Shown piece by piece: positions 11,976-22,164 of a DNA stretch of 64,000 bases. The stretch comes from Begonia masoniana (lineage: Eukaryota > Streptophyta > Magnoliopsida > Cucurbitales > Begoniaceae), in contig CM039512.1 of assembly GCA_022432975.1 (NCBI GenBank), positions 40,727,086-40,791,085 on the forward strand, in the 5' to 3' direction. Numbering within the stretch: the first letter of the stretch is position 1; each line of letters begins with the position of its first letter. Below the pieces are notes generated by a model that saw only the letters and a program-made list of their open reading frames with translations, searched no databases and was not told the DNA's origin. The translations under genes were made by a program, and so were the position numbers.

Positions 11976-12232
11976 TGTAACGCCCAAAAATTTTAGTAAA
12001 TTAAAGCAAAAGCAATTGAAGGGACTAATTTAAAGACCTGGAAGATTGAATATTAAGAGGGAGATTTAAATGATTAGAATTAGAGTTTAATGGATTAAGT
12101 TATGTGAAGGAAGGAAAATAGATTTAAATTTTATATTATATTCCAAGCTTATAGAGGAAGCTTTTCCTTCCTCCCTCCCCAAAAACTTCCTTCTCTTTTA
12201 CACGGCTACCCTTCAGCAGACCACTCTCATCC

Positions 12233-13048
12233 TGTAAAAACCCAGCCCAGCCCGCGGACGCACCGCCATCGACTGGGCCCAGCCCGATACGTATCGCCGT
12301 CAGCTGTTGGGCCTCCACTCACGGTCTTTCCCCTCCCTGTAGGTTATTTTTGCCTTCCCCCCCCCCCCCCCCCCCCCACTCGAACCCAGGACCTCAGGGT
12401 TAAGTACCTGGGCTACAAGTGAGGAGTACCACTTGAGCTACTAGCTCAAGTGGTACTCCTCACTTGTAGCCCAGGTACTTAACCCTGAGGTCCTGGGTTC
12501 GAGTGAGGGGGGGGGGGGGGGGGAAGGCAAAAATAACCTACAGGGAGGGGAAAGACCGTGAGTGGAGGCCCAACAGCTGACGGCGATACGTATCGGGCTG
12601 GGCCCAGTCGATGGCGGTGCGTCCGCGGGCTGGGCTGGGTCTTTACAAAAAAGGCGCCTTTTTTGTAAAGACCCAGCCCAGCCCGCGGACGCACCGCCAT
12701 CGACTGGGCCCAGCCCGATACATATCGCCGTCAGCTGTTGGGCCTTACTCATGATCTTCTCTCCCCCTGAAGAGGGTTTTTGCCTTCCCCCCACTCGAAC
12801 CCAGGACCTTAGGGACTTAAGTCTGGGCTACAAGTGAGGAGTACCACTTGAGCTAGTAGCTTAAGTGGTACTCCTCACTTGTAGCCCAGACTTAAGTCCC
12901 TGAGGTCCTAGGTTCTAGTGGGGGGAAGGAAAAAACCCTCTTCAGGGGGAGGGAAGATCATGAGTAAGGCCCAACAGCTGACGGCGATACGTATCGGGCT
13001 GGGCCCAGTCGATGGCGGTGCGTCCGCGGGCTGGGCTGGGTCTTTACA
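12233..13048. mobile_element. FB1: double foldback with tRNA-like promoters
   Basis: This 816-bp insertion is flanked by the 5-bp duplication CATCC (12228-12232 and 13049-13053). The T5 3' LTR shows the empty site. It consists of two palindromic units, 12233-12647 and 12664-13048, joined by a 16-bp palindrome centred on GGCGCC. Each unit starts TGTAAAAACCC or TGTAAAGACCC and ends GGGTCTTTACA. From the centre of unit 1 outward, each arm has TAGCTCAAGTGG (Pol III A box, + copy 12442-12453) and GGTTCGAGT (B box, + copy 12496-12504), spaced as in tRNA genes. The arms of unit 1 carry homopolymer C and G tracts of about 20 bases. No protein is encoded. It is best described as a non-autonomous foldback built from tRNA-derived (SINE-like) heads. 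Confidence 0.85.
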
Positions 13049-13449
13049 CATCCCTCCTTTTTCACTCCAGAATCTTATGTCTCTATATCTTTTTCAGTTT
13101 TCTCCTTTTACGCTAGAACTCTTCTTCTTTCCCCTCTCCTTTGTGTTTTGATTTTAAAAGTCACACCATTCTCCTCCTCTATAGCTTCCACGGTAAGGAT
13201 TTGTACCTTTGAAAGATTTACTACATTTTCAAATACGATTCGAGGCGGTTTTTGGGTGATTGGTTGAGTGAGAAATGTATCGGTTGAAGTGTTTTATGTT
13301 GAGTGGTGTATAGATAATGATGGATGAAGAGAGAAAAGAGAAGCATAGAAAAATATTGTGAATTGTGTGTGTGTGCAGGGAGATGGAGGAAAGGAGGAGG
13401 GGCAACTCTCTGGAGTTCAAACTCCAAAGAGTTAGCAGATGGATTGCCA

Positions 13450-13665
13450 GAAGAGGGGCGATTGATTGCCAAACTCTCTTGTTTTCCAGAGAGTTACCCG
13501 ATCGTTCGCCTGCAAAGGGGCAAACGATCGGCTCTTGCATGCTACGCTCTTGAAGAAATTCCAAAGCGGCAGCCGATCGATCGCCAGAAAAGGGGCGATC
13601 GATCGGCTGGTCAAGGGCCGATCGATCGGCTGTCAAATGGCCGATCGATCGCCCCTTTGTTTTTC
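13450..13665. repeat. T5 LTR: cluster of GATCGATC-centred palindromes
   Basis: Dyads such as GCCGATCGATCGGC and GGCGATCGATCGCC recur about every 20-30 bp in 13560-13660, preceded by looser versions (CGATCGTTCGCC, CAAACGATCGGC). A similar cluster with different flanking arms lies near the end of the T2 and T11 LTRs. Confidence 0.75.
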
Positions 13666-13858
13666 TTGTTTCGGACATGTTTGCCCTCGGCTTCTGCACT
13701 GTGTTTTGCCTCAATTTTGTATGTGTCTTTAAATGGGTTTCATGATGGTTTCAACAACTTAGACTATGATTTAGAATTAAGAAGTCGGGAATTTACTTTG
13801 TGTTACAAAAATAAAAATTTTACTTGAATTTCCGGAATTAGGATTAGGGGACATTACA

Positions 13859-14017
13859 TGTATGGTATCAGAGCTCCAGGGTTTTAAAATCGGTTCTGTA
13901 GACTGCTCGTTTGCACAGCCACTACGCGGACATCCTTCCTCAACTGTAAGTACGTTTTTAAGTTTTCTTTTTGATTTCTTAGATTTGTTGTTCTTCAATT
14001 TTTATAGGATTTCAAAA
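13859..14017 (+). promoter_or_regulatory. T5 primer site and leader with candidate mini-intron
   Basis: TGGTATCAGAGC lies at 13863-13874. A 62-nt intron-like segment (13946-14007) runs from CAACT|GTAAGTACG to TTTATAG|GAT, 10 nt before the gag ATG. An ATG overlapping the primer site opens a frame (MVSELQGFKIGSVDCS...) that here stays open into gag. Confidence 0.78.
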
Positions 14018-14583
14018 ATGGTTTGTAAAGATAACGATAGGAATGTGAGGGATGACACCATAGATCTATTAAGGGGTGTCGTTGCCCAACAAGCACAACA
14101 TCTAGCCCGACAAGCGCAACATATAGATTGGCAATCCCGCCAGCTTGAAGCATTGATAAACCGAGAGGGCCCTAGAACCCAAGTGGTAATTACTCCTAGT
14201 AACCACAGCATGGATAGGTTCTGCATAAAATTTCAACTGCACCCAGTAGAGGAAAAGCAACAAAGAGGTGTTAAAAGTCGTACGAGGGAAGGAATGGTCG
14301 GGGTAAAGGGAAACAGGCACATGGAACTTTACGAGAACCCCAGTGTCCTAATTGCCAGAAGGAACATTATGGTGATTGCAGATTAGGCACAGATAGGTGC
14401 TTTCAATGTGATGGGATTGGCCACTATGTCAAGGATTGCCCGAAGCCAGGCAGAGACCAATCGAGCAGAGATCAGAAAAATGTTACACCGAAGATGCTTG
14501 CCCTGACTGGAGAAGAGGAAACTACCCAACCTTCAGTTGTTTCAGGTAGAGTTTTATCTCAACAGTTAATGGAGTTAAAACAT
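14018..14583 (+). pseudogene. T5: gag remnant with zinc region and protease start
   Basis: ATG at 14018 begins a gag N-terminus rich in QAQHLARQAQH-type helix repeats, as in T11. After residues MDRF the capsid core is deleted and the sequence jumps to the basic linker before the zinc region. A frameshift follows. In the next frame (about 14350-14440) the array C-x2-C-x3-H-x3-C then CFQCDGIGHYVKDC is intact, and the protease linker PSVVSGR is recognisable before a stop at 14583. No DTG motif, RT or integrase follows in any surviving piece of T5. It is a decayed gag of a pol-less element related to T2/T11. Confidence 0.75.
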
Positions 14584-15132
14584 TAGAGTGAAGATGTAGT
14601 ATAGAATAAGAATTTGACTATAATAATTGTGCAATAGATCAAAGTAGGTCGGAAAATAGAGGAAAAAGGGAATAGTAGGAGTTGGGTAAGAAGGATTCCT
14701 AGGTGAACTTTGACGAGAAAACTGTAGGTTAAATACAGGATGACATAGACCTTATAGAAAGAGAGTTATGTAATAATAGGATTAGCTCGAGCTAACCACA
14801 AGAATTGTGCACTTAAAATTTGGTTACCACAAGAGGAATACAACCTATGAGAAATAACCTTTAAATAGATAGGGACTGGACCTAGTTGACAAACCCTTGG
14901 AGTTCTAAGATAAGACTAATCAAAGAGAAAGATGAAAGATAAGTTATAAACTTATTGAGGGATACCCTAAATCGTCGAGATACTATTAGTATGTTTAAGT
15001 GGATAAGGGAGTATCGCAGAACTCGTATGTTTCGGATTCGCGTGAAGTGAGAGTGTCTAGACGATGATAGTATTCGAGAGTTCAACTTGAATTAATTGTT
15101 GAGAGGATATAGGGTGGGGCCATTACCGTCGT
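14584..15132 (+). mobile_element. T5: non-coding interior, piece 1
   Basis: AT-rich, stop-rich sequence with no recognisable domain. It ends with GTCGT (15128-15132), the left target duplication of T6. Confidence 0.6.
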
Positions 15133-18100
15133 TGTAATACCCCGTAAAATTTTTAGCAATTTAAGTTAATAAATTGGTTGAACTAATCGGTTAATTAATT
15201 TGTGTTCGGATATTATAATTGGAGAACTTAAGCTGTATATGGGGTGAGGGTCAGTTTACGAAAAATTTATAATTTAAAGATAAAATTTAATGAGGTTTTG
15301 ATGAGGCCAAAAGTACGGGAGGGAAAAACGATAAATAATATTATTGATATGTTAATAGGAAATAGTTTTTTTTTATTTATTATTATTTGGTTTTTTTTTA
15401 AACGACAGAATGGCTTCGAAAGCCATTTTGTCGTTCGAGTGTCGAAGACCCGAACAGGGGAGGGGGTGGTGCGAGCGGAGACCGGCGACCGGCGGTCTCT
15501 TCACCGCATTTTTTCGACGTTATCCAGCCAGACGACGTCGGCGATTCTAGGGCTGCCATTTCCGGCCGTCTTCGCACACAGGACCGAACGGTAATTCGCC
15601 CTTTTGCCCTGTTTTCGGTTTTGTTCGTGGCCGAGGGTGGAGAGCTTGTTTGAGATCCGATCGCCGGCCGATTTTGGGAGTTCTCGGCATGGGTTTGCCG
15701 ACCCTTGAACCAGCAATGGTCGTCGAGCTGTGAGGAGATCAATTTGAGCGAAAAACAGAGAACTCCCAATATGTGTTCTTCGGTTTTTCCTGTGTAAAGC
15801 CTTAGAGTTTTGTTAGATTATTCTAATTAGTTGTAAGGGTGGTTGATTGGTGAGCAATTGATAAAAATTGATGGAAAACCGAGAGGGGGAGAATTTCCGT
15901 TTTAGGGAAGATTCGGATTTGTTGTTTTTGACCTAGCTACGGCCATTCGTTTTGAATTCCCTTTTTAGCAGGTTAAACTAGGTTGTTAGGGGAGTACGTG
16001 GCCGCTAGAATCGTTCGATTCTGATAACCGACACAAAAGTTACGCGCGTCTGAAGTTTTGGGTCGGTTTTTACCAAACCCAAATTAGTGGCCCGATTAGT
16101 TAGATTTAGTTGGTGTAGGCTAGAAATAGTAGTTTTCAGAGTAATTGATAAATGTAAACTTGATTTTACATGAAGTTTGAATATTTGTTGCAGGTCGAGC
16201 CGTAGGTGGACGTGATGTGGATGTGAAGTCATCGTTAGTTGGTCATGGTATGCAGGTTGGGAGTCGTAGGTACGTGTGTGAAGTGATGTGGATGTGAAGT
16301 CATCGTTAGTTGGTCATGGTATGCAGGTTGGGAGTCGTAGGTACGTGTGTGAAGTGATGTGGATGTGAAGTCATCGTTAGTTGGTCATGGTATGCAGGTT
16401 GGGAGTCGTAGGTACGTGTGTGAAGTGATGTGGATGTGAAGTCATCGTTAGTTGGTCATGGTATGCAGGTTGGGAGTCGTAGGTACGTGTGTGAAGTGAT
16501 GTGGATGTGAAGTCATCGTTAGTTGGTCATGGTATGCAGGTTGGGAGTCGTAGGTACGTGTGTGAAGTGATGTGGATGTGAAGTCATCGTTAGTTGGTCA
16601 TGGTATGCAGGTTGTGAGTCGTAGGTACGTGTGTGAAGTGATGTGGATGTGAAGTCATCGTTAGTTGGTCATGGTATGCAGGTTGGGAGTCGTAGGTACG
16701 TGTGTGAAGTGATGTGGATGTGAAGTCATCGTTAGTTGGTCATGGTATGCAGGTTGTGAGTCGTAGGTACGTGTGTGAAGTGATGTGGATGTGAAGTCAT
16801 CGTTAGTTGGTCATGGTATGCAGGTTGTGAGTCGTAGGTACGTGTGTGAAGTGATGTGGATGTGAAGTCATCGTTAGTTGGTCATGGTATGCAGGTTGGG
16901 AGTCGTAGGTACGTGTGTGAAGTGATGTGGATGTGAAGTCATCGTTAGTTGGTCATGGTATGCAGGTTGGGAGTCGTAGGTACGTGTGTGAAGTGATGTG
17001 GATGTGAAGTCATCGTTAGTTGGTCATGGTATGCAGGTTGGGAGTCGTAGGTACGTGTGTGAAGTGATGTGGATGTGAAGTCATCGTTAGTTGGTCATGG
17101 TATGCAGGTTGGGAGTCGTAGGTACGTGTGTGAAGTGATGTGGATGTGAAGTCATCGTTAGTTGGTCATGGTATGCAGGTTGGGAGTCGTAGGTACGTGT
17201 GTGAAGTGATGTGGATGTGAAGTCATCGTTAGTTGGTCATGGTATGCAGGTTGGGAGTCGTAGGTACGTGTGTGAAGTGATGTGGATGTGAAGTCATCGT
17301 TAGTTGGTCATGGTATGCAGGTTGGGAGTCGTAGGTACGTGTGTGAAGTGATGTAGATGTGAAGTCATCGTTAGTTGGTCATGGTATGCAGGTTGGGAGT
17401 CGTAGGTACGTGTGTGAAGTGATGTGGATGTGAAGTCATCGTTAGTTGGTCATGGTATGCAGGTTGGGAGTCGTAGGTACGTGTGTGAAGTGATGTGGAT
17501 GTGAAGTCATCGTTAGTTGGTCATGGTATGCAGGTTGGGAGTCGTAGGTACGTGTGTGAAGTGATGTAGATGTGAAGTCATCGTTAGTTGGTCATGGTAT
17601 GCAGGTTGGGAGTCGTAGGTACGTGTGTGAAGTGATGTGGATGTGAAGTCATCGTTAGTTGGTCATGGTATGCAGGTTGGGAGTCGTAGGTACGTGTGTG
17701 AAGTGATGTGGATGTGAAGTCATCGTTAGTTGGTCATGGTATGCAGGTTGGGAGTCGTAGGTACGTGTGTGAAGTGATGTGGATGTGAAGTCATCGTTAG
17801 TTGGTCATGGTATGCAGGTTGGGAGTCGTAGGTACGTGTGTGAAGTGATGTGGATGTGAAGTCATCGTTAGTTGGTCATGGTATGCAGGTTGTGAGTCGT
17901 AGGTACGTGTGTGAAGTGATGTGGATGTGAAGTCATCGTTAGTTGGTCATGGTATGCAGGTTGGGAGTCGTAGGTACGTGTGTGAAGTGATGTGGATGTG
18001 AAGTCATCGTTAGTTGGTCATGGTATGCAGATTGTGAGTCATAGGTACGTGTGTGAAGTGATGTAGATGTGAAGTCATCGTTAGTTGGTCATGGTATGTA

Positions 18101-20795
18101 GGTTGGGAGTCATAGGTACATGTGTGAAGTGATGTGGATGTGAAGTCATCGTTAGTTGGTCATGGTATGCAGGTTGGGAGTCGTAGGTACGTGTGTGAAG
18201 TGATGTGGATGTGAAGTCATCGTTAGTTGGTCATGGTATGCAGGTTGGGAGTCGTAGGCGCGTGTGTGAAGTGATGTGGATGTGAAATCATCGTTAGTTT
18301 GTCATGGTATGCAGGTTGTGAGTCGTAGGTACGTGTGTGAAGCGATGTGGATGTGAAGTCATCGTTAGTTGGTCATCATGGTATGCAGGTTGTGAGTCAT
18401 AGGTACGTGTGTGAAGTGATGTAGATGTAAAGTCATCGTTAGTTGGTTATTGTATGCAGGTTGGGAGTCGTAGGTACGTGCGTGAAGTGATGTGGATGTG
18501 AAGTCATTGTTAGTTTGTCATGGTATGCAGGTTGGGAGTCGTAGGTACGTGTGTGAAGTGATGTGGATGTGAAGTCATCGTTAGTTGGTCATGGTATGCA
18601 GGTTGGGAGTCGTAGGTACGTGTGTGAAGTGATGTGGATGTGAAGTCATCGTTAGTTGGTCATGGTATGCAGGTTGGGAGTCGTAGGTACGTGTGTGAAG
18701 TGATGTGGATGTGAAGTCATTGTTAGTTTGTCATGGTATGCAGGTTTGGGGTCGTAGGTATGTGTGTGAAGTGATGTGGATGTGAAGTCATCGTTAGTTG
18801 GTCATGGTATGCAGGTTGTGAGTCGTAGGTACGTGTGTGAAGTGATGTGGATGTGAAGTCATCGTTAGTTGGTCATGGTATGCAGGTTGTGAGTCATAGG
18901 TACGTGTGTGAAGTGATGTGGATGTGAAGTCATCGTTAGTTGGTCATGGTATGCAGGTTGTGAGTCGTAGGTACGTGTGTGAAGTGATGTGGATGTGAAG
19001 TCATCGTTAGTTGGTCATGGTATGCAGGTTGGGAGTCGTAGGTACGTGTGTGAAGTGATGTGGATGTGAAGTCATCGTTAGTTGGTCATGGTATGCAGGT
19101 TGGGAGTCGTAGGTACGTGTGTGAAGTGATGTGGATGTGAAGTCATCGTTAGTTGGTCATGGTATGCAGGTTGGGAGTCGTAGGTACGTGTGTGAAGTGA
19201 TGTGGATGTGAAGCCGTCGGTAGTTGGTCATGGTGTGTAGGATGTGAGTCTTGTGTAGGTGTAGTCATTGTTCGTTGTATGTTGTGAGCCTTGCATCCGT
19301 GGCGGGTTGTGGGTACGGATGTGGGCGAGAAGTTTTCGTTAGTTGGGCATGTCGTGTAGGTTGTGAATCCTGTGTAGGTTACAGGTAGTCTTGTGTAGGT
19401 TGTGAATCTTGTGTAGGTCGTGGGCTAGTTGTGTGTATGTTATGAGTCTTGTGCAGGTTATTGGTTAATGACAAATATGTTACGGGTCTTGTACTGGTTG
19501 TGGGTTAGTAGCACGTATGTTAGGAGTCTTGTGCAGGCAGTAGGTGAGTTGTACGTCAATTGTGAGTTTTGTGCACGTTATGGGTTGTAGGCACGTTTGT
19601 GATGTGTTGCATATGTGGAGTCGTTGTTAATTGATTGTGATGCGTATGTAGAGTTGTAATTAGTTGATTATGGTCTGCATGCATCATGTTTTAAAAGCTA
19701 CGCAAAATGTTTTGAGTATGTTTTCAAGCACGGAGGGAGAGTAGTGGAGGTGAGGTACGGTGCGGACAGGCGATAGTGGGCTGGAGTGTGATTGTGGGCC
19801 CCGCTTCCGGCACGAGCTGGAGCGGTGGCGACGTGCTGGTGGTAGTGCGGTGTATTGGCCGACTGCCCGGATGGTTGCACTTCGAGTCGAGATAGTGGCT
19901 GGAATATGAATTATGGACCCCGTTCCTGGAGGAACCGGGACAGCGGTGACGTGCCGGTAAACAGTGCGGTGTACGGACCGACTGCCCGGTGCAGTTGAAT
20001 TTCGAGTCGGGACAGGGGGGTTTTGGGTGTGACTTTTTGACCCCGTTCCAGGAGGAACCGCGACGGTGGTGACGTGCCGGTAAACAGTGCGGTGTACGGA
20101 CAGACTGCTCGGTGCGGTTACATTCCAAACCTCGGTGACATGCGATGCGGAGAGATGTTGACAACGTGTGTAGAGACTCGCATGTGTTAGGATTGCATAA
20201 CCAGTTTTCATGCTCACGTTTATTTTTTAGCACTTTACTTGCTAAGCTTGGAGCTTACGGTGTGTTCTGTGGTGTACGTACTGCTGAGCTGGTGGGTGTG
20301 TACCAAGAGTCTAACTAGGAGTAGGTGACAAATGGTGGCGTGCGACCAGGGCCTTGGTTGATGACAGTGTTAGATCAATTCGACCCAGGGGGAACCGTAG
20401 CATGGTGTTGGAAGGGAGTAGGATTTTTTGTCTTTTGTGGGGGTATTTGTATTTGTTGTATATAGTCATAGTTAAGGGTGATATGTCGCCCTATACTGTG
20501 GACTTTCTTCACTTAGGGATGTTAGCATTTTAGTTCCTTCTTTGCTGCTATTTAGAGATTTCGCATGCCGTATGTTGGATAGTTTATTAGAAGTACTCTG
20601 GATTGGTTGAGATTTATTCGTTTGCCGGTACTAAGCATTTTGGGGGCGCCATTTTCAGGTGTTACTCTGCCAAAATTTTTGGGGAGGACGCCGTGGTGCT
20701 TAATGGTTAGGATTAAGGGGGAATTAGTAAGTTGTTTATCTTAGAGTAGTCCCTATAGCAAACCGAGAATCCGGGTGGATTTTCGGGGCGTTACA
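15133..20795 (+). mobile_element. T6: 5' LTR (5663 bp)
   Basis: It holds about 42 copies of a 71-bp repeat. Compared with the 3' LTR it lacks roughly 180 bp just before the array: GTGGAC joins directly to the repeat. That segment contains the GCAAGT donor-like site and CCTACACC. After the array it retains about 280 bp (19213-19500) lost from the 3' LTR. The acceptor-like motif is mutated to GGTGTACG (20271-20278). Frames in 19684-20233 follow from repeat composition. Confidence 0.92.
16212..19250 (+). repeat. T6 5' LTR satellite array, 71-bp unit, about 42 copies
   Basis: The period is 71 bp, measured for example from 16214 to 16285. A unit contains GATGTGGATGTGAAGTCATC, GTTAGTTGGTCATGGTATGC and GTCGTAGGTACGTGTGTG. 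Copies are nearly identical in the left part. Variants (TTGTGAGTC, TAGATG, a 3-bp insertion near 18375) increase toward the right, with degenerate copies after 19213. Confidence 0.95.
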
Positions 20796-21047
20796 ATTAT
20801 GGTATCAGAGCGATGGGGTCGACGTCGTTCAGTGGATTACCTAACACCGTCTGCCGCTGCCTGGGAGCATTTCGCCAACTGTAAATATTTCTTAGAACCC
20901 TCGTTTTTATTTATCTATTTACGATAGTGTTAAATGTTTCAGGGATAGAGAGATATGTCGAGAGAGTTTAGAGGACATGGAACGACAGTTTCCTGAGTTA
21001 TCCGGTAACTAAATTTTGGGGACAAAATTCTTAAAAGGTGGGGTGAA
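20796..21047 (+). mobile_element. T6: minimal interior (PBS, mini-intron, PPT)
   Basis: The primer site TGGTATCAGAGC is at 20800-20811. A 62-nt intron-like segment (20881-20942) runs from CAACT|GTAAATATT to GTTTCAG|GGAT. A gag-like start (MSREFRG...) at 20955-20996 stops after 13 codons. The sequence then passes directly to a post-pol type tail (AATTTTGGGGACAAAATTC) and the polypurine tract AAAAGGTGGGGTGAA (21033-21047). This looks like a single large deletion from early gag to after pol. Confidence 0.88.
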
Positions 21048-22164
21048 TGTAATACCCCGTAAAATTTTTAGCAATTGAAGTTAATAAATTGGTTGAACTA
21101 ATCGGTTAATTAATTTGTGTTCGGATATTCTAATTGGAGAACTTAAGCTGTATATGGGGTGAGGGTCAGTTTACGAAAAATTTATAATTTAAAGATAAAA
21201 TTTAATTAGGTTTTGATGAGGCCAAAAGTACGGGAGGGCAAAACGGTAAATAATATTATTGATATGTTAATAGGAAATAGTTTTTTTTTATTTATTATTA
21301 TTTGTTTTTTTTTTTAAACGACAGAATGGCTTCGAAAGTCATTCTGTAGTTCGAGTGTCGAAGACCCGAACAGCGGAGGGGGTGGTGCGAGCGGAGACCG
21401 GCGACCAGTGGTCTCTTCACCGCATTTTTTTGACGTTCTCCGGCCAGACGACGTCGGCAATTCTAGAGCTGCCATTTCCGGCCGTCTTCGCGCACAGGAC
21501 CGAATAGTAATTGGCCCTTTTGCCCTGTTTTTGGTTTTGTTCGTGGCCGAGGGTGGCGAGCTTGTTTGAGCACCGATTGCCGGCCAATTTTGGGAGTTCT
21601 TGGCATGGGTTTGCCGACCCTTGGACCAGCAACGGTCGCCGAGCTGTGAGGAGCTCAATTTGAGCGAAAAACAGAGAACTCCCAATATGTGTTCTTCGGT
21701 TTTTCCTGTGTAAAGCCTTAGAGTTTTGTTAGATTATTCTAATTAGTTGTAAGGGTGGTTGATTGGTGAGCAATTGGATGAAAATTGATGGAAAACCGAG
21801 AGGGGGAGAATTTCTGGTTTAGGGCAGATTCGGGTTTGTTGTTTTTGACCTAGCTACGGCCATTCGTTTTGAATTCCCTTTTTAGCAGGTTAAACTAGGT
21901 TGTTAGGGGAGTACGTGACCGCTGGAATCGTTCGATTTCGATAACCGACGCAAAAGTTACGCGCGTCTGAAGTTTCGGGTCGATTTTTACCGAACCCAAA
22001 TTAGTGGCCCGATTAGTTAGATTTTAGTTGGGTTAGGCTAGAAATAGTAGTTTGAGAGTAAATTGGTAAATGTAAACTTGATTTTAATGAAGTTTGAATA
22101 TTTGTTGCAGGTCGAGCCGTAGGTGGACGAGGAACCGAGCATCTTCAGCGAGCTAGGACGCCAG

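Larger units (their letters stand above)
11976..13858 (+). mobile_element. T5: 5' LTR with foldback insertion
   Basis: It starts TGTAACGCCCAAAAATTTT and ends GGGGACATTACA, followed by the primer site. Outside the foldback (12233-13048), 11976-13216 matches the T5 3' LTR at 44190-44643. From 13217 on the two diverge: the 3' copy continues with unrelated sequence, while this copy joins a 640-bp segment with GATCGATC palindromes typical of the T2/T11 LTR end. The mid-LTR donor/acceptor motifs seen in other LTRs are missing. An internal deletion or a chimeric LTR would explain this. Confidence 0.82.

Noticed and set aside
12442..12504. Functional tRNA gene
   Set aside because: A and B boxes are present, but the flanks do not form an acceptor stem and the copy is mirrored in a foldback. 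It is treated as a tRNA-derived promoter.
12441..13151. Several frames of 73-117 codons in FB1, and similar ones at 57306-57863
   Set aside because: They are mirror translations of the inverted arms and homopolymer tracts, with no conserved protein.
13324..13827. Plus-strand frame of 167 codons
   Set aside because: It lies across palindromic LTR sequence, has counterparts in several frames on both strands and matches no domain.
15244..15769. Frames of 116 and 123 codons at the start of the T6 LTR, with a counterpart at 21314-21685
   Set aside because: They lie in a GC-rich untranslated LTR leader. Both strands are open in the same interval, and homologous T1 sequence does not keep the frame.
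16212..19250. 71-bp array as a possible centromeric satellite
   Set aside because: It is confined between LTR ends with target duplications and is repeated in both LTRs of one element, so it is an LTR component. Relation to genomic satellites would need a search.
19684..20233. Minus-strand frames of 169-177 codons in the T6 LTR
   Set aside because: They arise from GC-rich imperfect repeats (GGAGGAACCGGGAC units). They overlap in two frames with similar composition, and the other LTR copy is disrupted.
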